64,000 nucleotides of DNA, from contig CM038719.1 in NCBI GenBank assembly GCA_021613375.1, positions 36,007,747-36,071,746 on the forward strand, read 5' to 3'. Both the position numbers and the translations under genes were made by a program. The DNA comes from Megaleporinus macrocephalus. Taxonomy: Eukaryota > Chordata > Actinopteri > Characiformes > Anostomidae. Positions 20,709-30,859 of this stretch are shown here, piece by piece. The number at the start of each line of letters is the position of its first letter. Position 1 is the stretch's first letter. The notes under the pieces were generated by a model, which was given only the letters and a program-made list of their open reading frames with translations, searched no databases and was not told where the DNA came from.

Positions 20709-20889
20709 TTATATGTCTTTAAATTATAGCATTTCTTACTGCTTAAAACTTCATAATTTAATATTCATGTTGAACATATATTTACTAAATAGACAGCCAC
20801 TGAACTCTTAAACTAAGTTTAGAAAACAGACATTAAGTGCCCCTGTTAACTGGCAACCTGCAGCTGTTCTCTGTAAATGAATGAGGGAG

Positions 20890-20928
20890 TGTTTTTGTAC
20901 AGCTCTGTCACTGTTTTCTATCACTGTG
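20890..20928 (-). other. 23-RSS, consensus-like
   Basis: Nonamer ACAAAAACA (20890-20898), 23-bp spacer, heptamer CACAGTG (20922-20928). Confidence 0.92.
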
Positions 20929-21374
20929 TGTCTCACACAATAATACACAGCAGTGTCTTCACTCTTCAGACTGTTCATCTGTAAGTACAGCTGACTGCTG
21001 GAGTCGGATCTGGAGATGGTGAATCTTCCCTGCACTGACTGGGAATAGAGGATTGGAGAGCTTGAAGTGCCAATATATGCAATCCATTCCAGTCCTTTCC
21101 CAGGAGCCTGTCTGATCCAGGCCATAGCATAGCTACTGAATGTGTATCCAGAAGCTGTACAGGTCATTTTATGAGACTCTCCAGGTTTTTTAATAACAGC
21201 TTCAGACTGAGTGAGAGTCTGACTCTGAAAACCTGCAGAAAAGAAGAAGAATGAAAGTTCTGAATGAAACATGATCACAGAAAGAGTTTCTCTGTATTTT
21301 ACTCTCTTATTCAAAACCTGACACGTACATGGAAGACTAGTGAGCATCAGCAGTATTAGAGATGTACTGAACAT
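20929..21374 (-). CDS. ighv: IGHV family A segment, CVRH end
   Basis: Exon 1 21329-21374, intron 21233-21328, V exon 20929-21232 (304 nt, two fewer than the usual A). FR1 has [17 protein letters not shown]1 [10 protein letters not shown]2 [19 protein letters not shown]2 [14 protein letters not shown]3 ends YYCVRH. Intact. Because the 3' end is shorter, the open frame runs on through the RSS in the germline. Shares the CVRH end with 38721-39166, a sub-lineage of family A. Confidence 0.92.
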
Positions 21375-21459
21375 GGTTGAGGTTGTAGCTGAGCTGATGA
21401 TCTTCTCTCTGCAGGTCTCTCAGTGCTGTTCAGCTTCTCTTCATAAAGAGAGGAGGAGG

Positions 21460-21467
21460 ATTTGCAT
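21460..21467 (-). promoter_or_regulatory. Ig octamer ATGCAAAT
   Basis: Perfect octamer 86 bp upstream of the ATG at 21374. Confidence 0.85.
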
Positions 21468-21774
21468 AGTTACAGTTTCAGATTGATTACCTCACTCGTC
21501 TGTGTCCACTCAGACTGTTTATCTATAGATTCTAAGATTCTATAGATTCTTCATTCCTTATTATTATATATTCTGAAAATAATGATATGAGAGCTTTTGA
21601 TAGAACATCCATCCAACAGTGGAAGCACTAATACTAATACTAATGTCGATAGGACCACCAGCACAGAGGCCTTTAAATTATATAAGAGTTGCAGGACCAA
21701 ATCTATCATATTATATAAAATATATAACCTCTCAGTTGATAGTTTGATAAAAGCTGCATGGTATTTTGATGTTG

Positions 21775-21793
21775 TAGCGCCTCCTGCTGGTCT
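21775..21793 (-). promoter_or_regulatory. CTCF-like motif near C relic
   Basis: Minus strand AGACCAGCAGGAGGCGCTA, about 60 bp 3' of the relic at 21854. Confidence 0.45.
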
Positions 21794-21853
21794 ATATTTG
21801 AACTCAGTTCCCTTGTTATAACCACTCTGTGCAGCTGGTTCACATGTTTGTAC

Positions 21854-21960
21854 CATTGTGGTTTCTTACACAGTAATAAACAGCTGAGTCCTGTGCGTTC
21901 CAGCCGGTCAGCTTCAGATGTTCAGCTTCACCATGTTTTTAGATTGACCTCCATCAGTTT
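21854..21960 (-). pseudogene. IGHV family C fragment
   Basis: FR3 end (CTGTTTATTACTGTGTAAG-like, then GACTCAGCTG) with heptamer CACAATG; the nonamer is deleted, and FR3 breaks off soon after the KNMV codons with an internal rearrangement. No leader or FR1-FR2. Confidence 0.65.
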
Positions 21961-23080
21961 GCATCTGGGAAGGCAAACATGCCAGCCACTTTTTTAAACC
22001 AGCTTTTCAGAGAAAAAGTGAAAACAATCAAAGCATACATTTCAGGCTTTTCCATTCAGTGTTTTTTGAGCATTGAAAAAAATCAGGTAAAAATAATAAT
22101 ACATTGCTAACTGATGTTAGCTGGAAGTACAAATGTTGTATAGTGTGGCTCTTTAGATCGTCAACATAGGTTGTGAACAGGAATGCAAATGTATCTCAGA
22201 ATATCATCGCTGTCTAAAGAAAGAATCATTAAAACAGTTGCATTACAGTTAGACAAATACATCCATTACTTTTAGCTCATGTCAAGAGGTTTTATTCCAA
22301 GCAGTTTTGGAGCATTCCTATTGGCCAATTTGTCATGACACTTTCACACAAGGAAAACTTCAGCTATGAACCTTAAATCAAATTGAAGCCCAGTATAATG
22401 CAGTTCATGTGTATATCAACTTAATTTTGAGGTCAATGAACTTTCGGCTTCTCATCATCCAAAGAATCTCAAACCCGGTCAGTGATGTTACACTGTTCCG
22501 TTCAATAAGCATACATGAGGGATGTCTGTACAGATTCTCTTGCCTATCATGCAGGGACCTTGAAGGTAAAACAAACTCTACCTATTCTAATCTCAGACAG
22601 CATCAGCTTTCAAGAACTGTATGGAAATCTAGTAAATTAAAAACTATATAATATATACTTTATATGCTTGTTTGTATGCAGGGGCGTAGCAGCAAATTCT
22701 GTTGTTATATCAGTGATTGGATGAGAAATGAACGATCTACTCACAACATACTACAACTGGAATGCAAAAGTTTGCATTAGCTGTAAACAAAGGGACTCTT
22801 GCTTCCAACTAACTAACAGCCTTCATCTGCTATAACGGATACTGTAGACACTTCAGATCTAAACTGGCAGATGTAGTCTTTATAGGAAGTGACGTCTATT
22901 GAAATAAGCATTTATAAATATTTATCTAGTGTCATCATAACAAGTAAGTTGTCATAACAAGCTTGCATATGTGGCCTTACTTTGCATAGGTGGCCTTATG
23001 AACAGTACTTTACTGTAACGTGTTACAGAGTAATTTAGACCCTCATGTCATAACATACTCTTTCTTTACTTTTGAGATCA
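21960..23080. other. Intergenic, no supported gene
   Basis: Non-coding flank shared with 29340-30080. Holds a truncated CAGGGGCGTAGC hAT-type end at 22681-22703. Confidence 0.5.
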
Positions 23081-23098
23081 TGCTGCCCTCTGTTGGTT

Positions 23099-23240
23099 TA
23101 CAGGAGAGACCAAAAACTTACTTTACTTTCAATGCAATTCAATGGAAGCAGAATTTTTTCTAGATTACTTTGGGGCATTTCTATTGGTCCGATCAACATG
23201 AACATTTTACACCATATAAACGGCAGCTGTTGTGTTTAAA
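23099..23240. repeat. Dispersed ~140-bp repeat
   Basis: Begins ACAGGAGAGACCAAAAAC and contains GGGCATTTCTATTGGTCC. Relatives at 42126-42260, 50425-50590, 52553-52700 and 60541-60720, with shorter pieces at 19235, 22270, 29690 and 41953. No terminal repeats or coding seen; family unknown. Confidence 0.6.
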
Positions 23241-23368
23241 TAATGTAGAAAAATAAAAATCACTATTACTGCTAGTTCTTAAACTGCTAAACCCAGTTTA
23301 GAAAACAGACATTAAGTGCCCCTACTTACTGCCAACCAGCAGCTGTCCTCTGTAAATGAATGAGGGAG

Positions 23369-23407
23369 TGTTTTTGTACAGCTCTGTCACTGTTTTCTAT
23401 CACTGTG
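23369..23407 (-). other. 23-RSS, consensus-like
   Basis: Nonamer ACAAAAACA (23369-23377), 23-bp spacer, heptamer CACAGTG (23401-23407). Confidence 0.92.
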
Positions 23408-23855
23408 ACTCTCTAGCACAATAATACACAGCAGTGTCTTCACTCTTCAGACTGTTCATCTGTAAGTACAGCTGACTGCTGGAGTCGGATCTGGAGATGG
23501 TGAATCTTCCCTGCACTGACTGGGAATAGTAGATGGGGTAGCTGGATGTGCTTATGAATGCAATCCATTCCAGTCCTTTTCCAGGAGCCTGTCTGACCCA
23601 CACCATAGGATAGCTACTGAATGTGAATCCAGAAGCTGTGCAGGTCAGTTTATGAGACTCTCCAGGTTTTTTAAGCACAGCTTCAGACTGAGTGAGAGTC
23701 TGACTCTGAAAACCTGCAGAAAAGAAGAAGAATGAAAGTTCTGAATGAAACATGATCACAGAAAGAGTTTCTCTGTATTTTACTCTCTTATTCAAAACCT
23801 GACACGTACATGGAAGACTAGTGAGCATCAGCAGTATTAGAGATGTACTGAACAT
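23408..23855 (-). CDS. ighv: IGHV family A segment
   Basis: Exon 1 23810-23855, intron 23714-23809, V exon 23408-23713. CDR1 [10 protein letters not shown]2 [19 protein letters not shown]2 [14 protein letters not shown]3 to YYCARES. Intact with octamer and RSS. It opens the segmental duplication shared with 42369-46920. Confidence 0.93.
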
Positions 23856-23940
23856 GGTTGAGGTTGTAGCTGAGCTGATGATCTTCTCTCTGCAGGTCTC
23901 TCAGTGCTGTTCAGCATCTCTTCATAAAGAGAGGAGGAGG

Positions 23941-23948
23941 ATTTGCAT
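23941..23948 (-). promoter_or_regulatory. Ig octamer ATGCAAAT
   Basis: Perfect octamer 86 bp upstream of the ATG at 23855. Confidence 0.85.
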
Positions 23949-24303
23949 AGTAACAGTTTCAGATTGATTACCTCACTCGTCTCTGAACGGTGTGTACTTA
24001 TTTGGAACGAGTCCACTCAGACTGTTTATCAATGGATTCTAAGATGAATCTGTTTAAAGAGCTTAAAATGCTTTCATTGCTGATATTTCTGAAAAGAAGG
24101 AAAGTCTTCTAATGGTATGACAGCTTTTGATAGAACATCCATCCAACAGTGGTACTGATAATAATGTTGAGAGGACCATCAGCACAGAGGCCTTTAAGCT
24201 ATATAAGAGTTGTAGAACCAAATCAATTTTATATCATATGAAATACAGTATATAACCTCTCAGTTCATAGTTTGAGAAAAAGCTGCATCGAATTTTGATG
24301 TTC

Positions 24304-24322
24304 TAGCGCCTCCTGCTGGTCT
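24304..24322 (-). promoter_or_regulatory. CTCF-like motif 3' of C relic RSS
   Basis: Minus strand AGACCAGCAGGAGGCGCTA, 37 bp beyond the nonamer at 24359. Confidence 0.5.
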
Positions 24323-24358
24323 ATATTTGAACTCAGTTCCATTGTTTTAATCTCTCTG

Positions 24359-24397
24359 AGTTTTTGTACAGCTGGTTCATATGTTTGCATCACTGTG
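24359..24397 (-). other. 23-RSS of C relic
   Basis: Nonamer ACAAAAACT (24359-24367), 23-bp spacer, heptamer CACAGTG (24391-24397): an apparently usable signal on a 5'-truncated V. Confidence 0.85.
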
Positions 24398-24546
24398 GTT
24401 TCCTGTACAGTAATAAACAGCTGAGTCCTGTGGAGTCAAGCTGGTCAGCTTCAGATACACCATGTTCTTAGTATATTCTCTGGTGATTTCCAAACGTCCC
24501 TCAACAGGCTTCTCACAAACAGCTCTACTGGCATCAGACCAGATTG
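24398..24546 (-). pseudogene. IGHV family C relic: CDR2-FR3 with intact RSS
   Basis: Open frame from [16 protein letters not shown] through [11 protein letters not shown] to [11 protein letters not shown], directly joined to a good RSS. Leader, FR1, CDR1 and FR2 are gone; upstream sequence (CCATCAATTTTTTATCTGG) is unrelated. It could be cut by RAG but cannot encode a V domain alone. Confidence 0.8.
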
Positions 24547-24916
24547 TTTTCCATCAATTTTTTATCTGGGAAGGCAAACATGCTGGCCATTTTTCAAACA
24601 AGCTTTTCAGAGAAAAATTGAAAGCAAACCTCCAAAGCATACATTTCAGGCTTTTTTTTTCATTCAGTGTTTGTTTTTGCACAAAATATAAGTAGGTTTT
24701 ACTTTTTATTTGTAGATTAAACATCTCATTTATTTTTTTTATTTTTTGTTTTTTTACTTGTCATGTCTGGCATTTTTCACAATCGGAATGTTAATCCGAA
24801 TGCACTGATGTACCAAACATATTTGCTTTTACAAGAACAGCTCAATAGGTTTCTATTCTTGTTAATGTTTGTATTTTTATTTTATTTATTTATTTATTTA
24901 TTTCGCCAGGCCTGAC

Positions 24917-25130
24917 AGGCAGTAAAGGAGAGGAAAAAGAGGAAAAAGAGAAAAAAGAAAAAAGAAAGGAAGAAAAAAGTAATAATAATAATAATATAAA
25001 TAAATAAACAACTAAATAAACAAATGAAAGAAAAGAGAAAAAAGAAGAAAAAAGAAAAAATATATATATATATAGATACATACATACATGCATACATACA
25101 TACACATATTCACATATCTATACATATGCA
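24917..25130. repeat. Polypurine and TA/ACAT simple repeats
   Basis: GGAAAAAGAGG-rich purine tract (24917-25065) followed by TATA and ACATACATAC repeats. Duplicated at 43634-43850. Confidence 0.85.
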
Positions 25131-25133
25131 TAT

Positions 25134-25776
25134 ATGCAACTTACACTCAAGGGTCAGAACGTTGCGCTGGTGGACACTTATAAACACCTGGGTGTCGTCC
25201 TGGACAACAAACTGGACTGGAAGGCCAACACTGAGTTGGTGTACAAGAAGTGGATGAGCAGACTGTACGCTCTTAGGAAGCTCAGGCCCTTCAAGGTATG
25301 CAGGAAGATGCTGTCAATCTTCTACCAGTCTGTTGTTGCAAGTGCTGTTTTCTTTGCAACCGTTTGCTGGGGAGGCAGCATTAAAGTAGGAGATGCTAAG
25401 AGGCTCAACAAGCTGATCAAGAAGGCTGGTTCAGTGCTGGGCTGGACTCTGGATGGTTTTGAGGTGGTGGTGGAAAGGAGGATGCTCAACAGACTGGATA
25501 CTGTAATGGACAATGAGACACATCTCCTTTACAATCTACTGATCAGACAGTGGAGCACCTTCAGCAAGAGACTCACTGAGCTCCGCTGCAGTAAGGAACA
25601 GTACAGGAGATCACTCTTACTAACAGCAATCAAACTGTACAGTTCCTCCTCACTATGCCAGGACATAATCGGACACTGAGTCACCTCAGACCGGCTCTTT
25701 GTTGGTTACTGGAAGTCTGTAACAACATACACTGCCACTCTGTCACTAATCTCTGATACTTAACCTATACCTACAC
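25134..25776 (+). mobile_element. Non-LTR retrotransposon ORF2 C-terminus and 3' UTR
   Basis: 181-codon open stretch (25134-25679) with the post-catalytic reverse transcriptase part: VDTYKHLGVVLDNKLDW, LYALRKLRPFKVCRKMLSIFY, VCWGG, and a C-terminal RRSLLLTAIKLYSSS. Matches the CR1/L2/Rex-type LINEs of fish, but the clade is not resolved. 5'-truncated just after a TA/CAT repeat. Its 3' UTR is interrupted by a hAT-like element and resumes at 26980. Confidence 0.8.
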
Positions 25777-26979
25777 TAGGGCTGGGCGATAAAACAATAA
25801 CGATAATTATCGTGAAATAACGTTTCCTCGATAGAACTATAAGACGTAGTCGATAGAAAGTCGATAGAATTAAGTTCCTTCCATGTTTTGAGAGACAACA
25901 CAAATAGCCAATGAGAATGAGAATAGCGCCGCCACAAACCAATCAGATGGCTGAACTAGAGTTCCAGCCTTTTCATGTTTAGTTGAAGCACACAGCACAG
26001 AGTGTAGGCGTAGCGGCAGCTTAACCCACAACCTAGTAATCTGGTTACTGCAGGCGTCACAGTCGAGCAGAGAGAATAAAATAAGAAAAAGGACGAAAGA
26101 AAACATTAACTACTACTGAAAGAAACATGTTACACGTGTTAATAATCTTAAAATAATCTACTAAGATAAGATAAACAGGTAAACAGGTGCTGTCCTGCTG
26201 CTGTGTTGATGAAGCTCTACGGGATGTTTGAGCTTCAAGGTCTCGTGTATAGCAGCTGTACTGTTGTGATCATCTCCACTGTGCAGAGCTGACAGAGCAC
26301 CACACTGTGGCGTGCCTGTGTGAAACACTCCCACAACTTTAGATTCACGCGAGCGATTGTTTGTAGCTGCAGCTCCCGCTCCAGATAAATCCATGCTTTT
26401 AGTACATGCGGCCCTCTTTACGATGCATGTTATGCTAATCAACGTAGTTCCTTAATCGATAAAGATAAATATGTACACTGTAGGAGTCTGAGTGAGAACG
26501 CTGAGGCAAATTTGGCTTTATAATCAAAAATCCCAAACTTTTTCTACCGAAAACAGAATCACTAAATCAGCTCCCCATTTGAGCCGACAGAGAGTCGACT
26601 CGCCGCAATGAGTAAACATGAACATGAGTCCTTTCCTCAGCCTGGACTTAAAGGACCAGCAACAGCCTGCTTAACACAGCGTCCGTGTGTGTTCATACTG
26701 TGTGTAATACTGTTCATACTAATACTGCCCCATATATATGTATGTGTGTGTGTGTGTGCGTGTGTTTAATACAGTTGTGTAATGTTCTATAGTACATTTG
26801 TCTATTTGTCTGAAAATAAATCAGAGGATAAAAACAATTTTTTAAAAAAACTACATTTTGATATCTTCACTTCTCACTTAAAGTAAAAATGAAATAGTGA
26901 TTTATTTCGTGATATATATCGACATTGACATCACAAAAAAAATTTGTGATAAGATTTTTTTCCTTATGGGCCAGCCCTA
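25777..26979. mobile_element. Non-autonomous hAT-like DNA transposon
   Basis: Ends TAGGGCTGG at both termini in inverted orientation, flanked by 8-bp near-duplicates (ACCTACAC / ACTAACAC). About 1.2 kb with no transposase. Inserted in the LINE 3' UTR. Open frames inside are not recognisable proteins. Confidence 0.75.
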
Positions 26980-27178
<199 letters not shown>

Positions 27179-28161
27179 AGCATTAACTTTCCAGACATTT
27201 GTGGAAATCTAGCAAACGGCAGTTAAAGACTATGTAATATATACTTTATATGCTTGTTTATATATCAAGTGTATATTACAGCATGTATGAGCAGATGACT
27301 TTGTCCGAATCCGGCAGTTCATATACAATCTGTTTAAGGACCCATACAAAAAAAGTTTATTCAAGTGTACCATTAGTTTACTTCTTTTAAACTAAAAGGA
27401 AGTGAGTATGCTTTCAGTTTACTTTTTATGTACTTCTCAGTGATATACTAAACACAGTTATACTTAAGTATGCTTGGGTTATACTGACAAGTATAGAACA
27501 GTCTAAGTATATTTGGCCTTTACTTGTAATTTATCTTTTGATTGAGATAGTAGAAGTAAGTATTCTTGTTCTGCACAAAAACACATCCATTAGAATATTT
27601 ATTTAAAATTTAATTATAAAGATTTATAAAGATACAAATATGTTTGTTAATCTGAGTGTGTCTTGTTTATTTTACGTGTGTACACTGGTAAGTAAGTAAA
27701 CATTGTTAAAATTCTATTTTAAGTAGAAAAAAACCTTAAACCTAGTCATATACTTTAAAGTACAACAATAATATAAGCAGTAAGTTCACTTAAAGAAAAC
27801 TTACAAGCTAGTAAACTAACAGTAAACCCTTAAGTCTACTGCAGGGTAAACAGCACTGCCTGAATTCTAGAGTTTATGCACATTATATTAAAGCTTATAT
27901 ATGAATGTCGCTGTCCAAAGTTTTTCTTTGTACAGTGAAAATATAGTGACGACTTTCAGTTTTAGACAATTTTAAAAAATGGTTACACTGAATTTTACTG
28001 AAAGTACAATATGTTTTTAGTTTTACTGTAAATTTGTCATTTTTAAAGTTTTTGTTCATTACATTTTACACACTGTTACTTAAAATATAACTCTTTTTCT
28101 TTTCTGGGATAGGATTACAGAGCTGATAACAGCAGCTGTTCTCTGTAAATGAATGAGGGAG
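27179..28161. other. Intergenic, no gene seen
   Basis: A/T-rich spacer. About 500 bp near 27340-27840 (AAGTATGCTTGGG, TTTAAAGTACAAC) is absent from the duplicate at 46680 and may be an inserted element; no termini could be fixed. Confidence 0.4.
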
Positions 28162-28200
28162 TGTTCTTGTACAGCTCTGTCACTGTTTTCTATCACTGTG
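28162..28200 (-). other. 23-RSS, altered nonamer
   Basis: Nonamer ACAAGAACA (28162-28170), 23-bp spacer, heptamer CACAGTG (28194-28200). Confidence 0.88.
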
Positions 28201-28651
28201 TGTCTCATCTAGCACAATAATACACAGCAGTGTCTTCACTCTTCAAACTGTTCATCTGTAAGTACAGCTGACTGCTGGAGTCGGATCTGGAGATGGTGAA
28301 TCTTCCCTGCACTGACTGGGAATAGTAGATGGGAGTGCTGGCTGTGTCAATATATGCAATCCATTCCAGTCCTTTCCCAGGAGCCTGTCTGATCCAGGCC
28401 ATAGCATAGCTACTGAATGAGGATCCAGAAGCTGTACAGGTCAGTTTATGAGACTCTACAGTTTTTTTAAGCACAGCTTCAGACTGAGTGAGAGTCTGAC
28501 TCTGAACACCTGCAGAAAAGAAGAAGAATGAAAGTTCTGAATGAAACATGATCACAGAAAGAGTTTCTCTGTATTTTACTCTCTTATTCAAAACCTGACA
28601 CGTACATGGAAGACTAGTGAGCATCAGCAGTATTAGAGATGTACTGAACAT
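28201..28651 (-). CDS. ighv: IGHV family A segment with stop beside RSS
   Basis: Exon 1 28606-28651, intron 28510-28605, V exon 28201-28509 (309 nt). FR1 [19 protein letters not shown] (usual PGES changed to TVES), CDR1 [10 protein letters not shown]2 [19 protein letters not shown]2 [14 protein letters not shown]3 YYCAR followed at once by TGA (28205-28207) and four more bases before the heptamer. The stop lies where nucleotides are usually trimmed during V-D joining, so rearranged products could be productive. Off-consensus nonamer and the loss of the conserved PG make it a weaker candidate. Confidence 0.85.
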
Positions 28652-28736
28652 GGTTGAGGTTGTAGCTGAGCTGATGATCTTCTCTCTGCAGGTCTCTCAG
28701 TGCTGTTCAGTGTCTCTTCATAAAGAGAGGAGGAGG

Positions 28737-28744
28737 ATTTGCAT
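28737..28744 (-). promoter_or_regulatory. Ig octamer ATGCAAAT
   Basis: Perfect octamer 86 bp upstream of the ATG at 28651. Confidence 0.85.
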
Positions 28745-29117
28745 AGTTACAGTTTCAGATTGATTATCTCACTCGTCTGTTAACTGTATGTACTTATTTG
28801 GGCTTAGACTGTTTATCTATGGATTCTAAGACGAATCTGTTCAGAGTTTAACTTCTTTCAAAAACATTACAATACTGTACAAAAGTCAGAGCCCAACTTT
28901 AAAGGCTTTCATTGCTGATATTTCTGAAAAGAAGGTAAGTCTTCTTATGATATAAGAGCTTTTGTTAGAACATCCATTCAACAGTGGGTGTACTAATACT
29001 AGTAATAATGTCAAGAGAACCATCAGCACTGAGGCCTTTAAGCTGTAGAACCAAATCTATCATATTATATGAAATATGTAACCTCTCAATTCATAGTTGC
29101 TCTGTATTTTGATGTTC

Positions 29118-29136
29118 TAGCACCCCCTGCTGGTGC
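29118..29136 (-). promoter_or_regulatory. CTCF-like motif 3' of C relic RSS
   Basis: Minus strand GCACCAGCAGGGGGTGCTA, 40 bp beyond the nonamer at 29176; close to the CTCF core. Confidence 0.5.
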
Positions 29137-29175
29137 ATATGTGATTCCAGTTTCCTAGTTTTAATCACTCTGGTG

Positions 29176-29330
29176 AATTTTTGTGCACCTGGTTCACATG
29201 TTTGCACCACTGTGCAGTCAAGCCAGTCTTCTTCAGATACACCATGTTTTTAGTGTTTTCTCTGGTGATGTCCAAACGTCCCTCAACAGGCTTCTCACAA
29301 ACAGTTCTACTGGCCTCAAAGCAGATTTTT
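29176..29330 (-). pseudogene. IGHV family C relic with RSS
   Basis: Nonamer ACAAAAATT (29176-29184), 23-bp spacer and heptamer CACAGTG (29208-29214) are kept. The FR3 end including YYC is deleted, leaving [31 protein letters not shown] codons. Leader, FR1 and FR2 are absent. Confidence 0.75.
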
Positions 29331-29339
29331 TAGATGTGC

Positions 29340-30081
29340 ACTAATAATGTCCATCAATTTGCATTTAGGAAGGCAAACATGGCAGTCCTTTTTCAAACAA
29401 ACTTTTCAGAGAAATATTTAAAAGCAGTCCAAAGAATAAAATTCTGCCTTTTCCATTTAGTGTTTTATTGCGCATTAAAAAAAAGCTTCAGCTAAAATAA
29501 TAATACATTGCTAACTGATGTTAGCTGGAAGTATAAATGTTGTATGGTGAGGCTCTTTAGATCGTCAACATAGGTTGTGAACAGGAATGCAAATGTATCT
29601 CAGAATATCATCACTGTCTAAAGAAAGAATCATTAAAACAATAGCATTACAGTTAGACAAATACATCCATTACTTTTAGCTCATGTAAAGAGGTTTTATT
29701 CCAAGCAGTATTGGAGTTTTCCTATTGGCCTATCGTCATGACAATTTCACACAAGGAAAACTTCAGCTATGAACCTAAAATCAAGTTAAAGCCCAGTATA
29801 ATACAGTTCATGTGTATATCAACTTAATTTTGAGGTCAATTAACTTTCTGCTTCTCATCATCCAAAGAATCTCAAACCCGGTCAGTGATGTTACACTGTT
29901 GCATTCAATAAGCATACATGAGGGATGTCTGTACAGATTCTCTTGCCTATCATGAAGGGACCTTGAAGGTAAAACAAACTCTACCTGTTCTAATCTCAGA
30001 CAGCATCAGCTTTCAAGAACTGTATGGAAATCTAGTAAATTAAAAACTATATAATATATACTTTATATGCTTGTTTGTATG
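29340..30081. other. Intergenic, no gene seen
   Basis: Flank shared with 21960-22680; non-coding. Confidence 0.5.
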
Positions 30082-30256
30082 CAGGGGTGTAGCAGCAAAT
30101 TCTGGGCCCTGTACATTCTCAATGTCAGTGGGCCCCTATCCATGCCAGTACACGAGGAACGTGAGCAAAAATAAATAAATCATTTTTCATGGGCCCCTCT
30201 TCCTACTCGGGCCCTGGGTAGTCAGGTCCACTTTTCCGCCCACTACCACGCCCATG
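30082..30256. mobile_element. Short hAT-like MITE
   Basis: 175 bp from CAGGGGTGTAGC to CCACGCCCATG, imperfect terminal inverted repeats, flanked by 8-bp near-identical TTTGTATG / TTTATATG. Rich in GGGCCC motifs, no coding. A truncated relative sits at 22681-22703. Confidence 0.65.
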
Positions 30257-30859
30257 TTTATATGAAGTGTGTATTAGGTGTATATTACAGTATGATCAGA
30301 GGACACTGTCTGAATCCTGCAGGTTATTTACAATTTCATATCGTATATATCAGTTTATCCACAGTAAGGCAAACGACACTGTCAGAATTCTAGAGTTTAT
30401 GTACATTATATTACAGCTTATATACAAATAGTTTCAAGTTTATTTGTCATTTGCACGTCATGTCAGGACATAACAGGCATTGAAATGTTTGGGGTGAGAC
30501 TCAGATACAACTCTACAGCAGGACAGCGTTATATATGTAAAACAGTGCAAACACACAATAAATAGACAATATTCAAGTAAAAATAAGCTAGAAAATATAC
30601 ATATAGTTAGAACTGAAATATATAAAGGACTATACAAAACATACATAAGACATATAGGAGGACATATGTAGAAACTTATGCATTGTCAGGTTATCTAAGA
30701 AGATATATCTATTTAGTGATATTGTTCATAGCAGCGATATCAGAATAAATAATAAAATAGTATAACAATATAATATAGCAGTGGCCGAGTGAAATGGTAT
30801 TGGGGTCTTTCAGCCTCACTGTTTGTTCAGAAGCCTGACAGCGTGTGGGTAGATACTGT

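Noticed and set aside
25870..26442. 78- and 93-codon minus-strand frames, repeated at 44585-45153
   Set aside because: Inside the non-autonomous hAT-like element; the second is disrupted in the duplicate and no transposase motif is seen.
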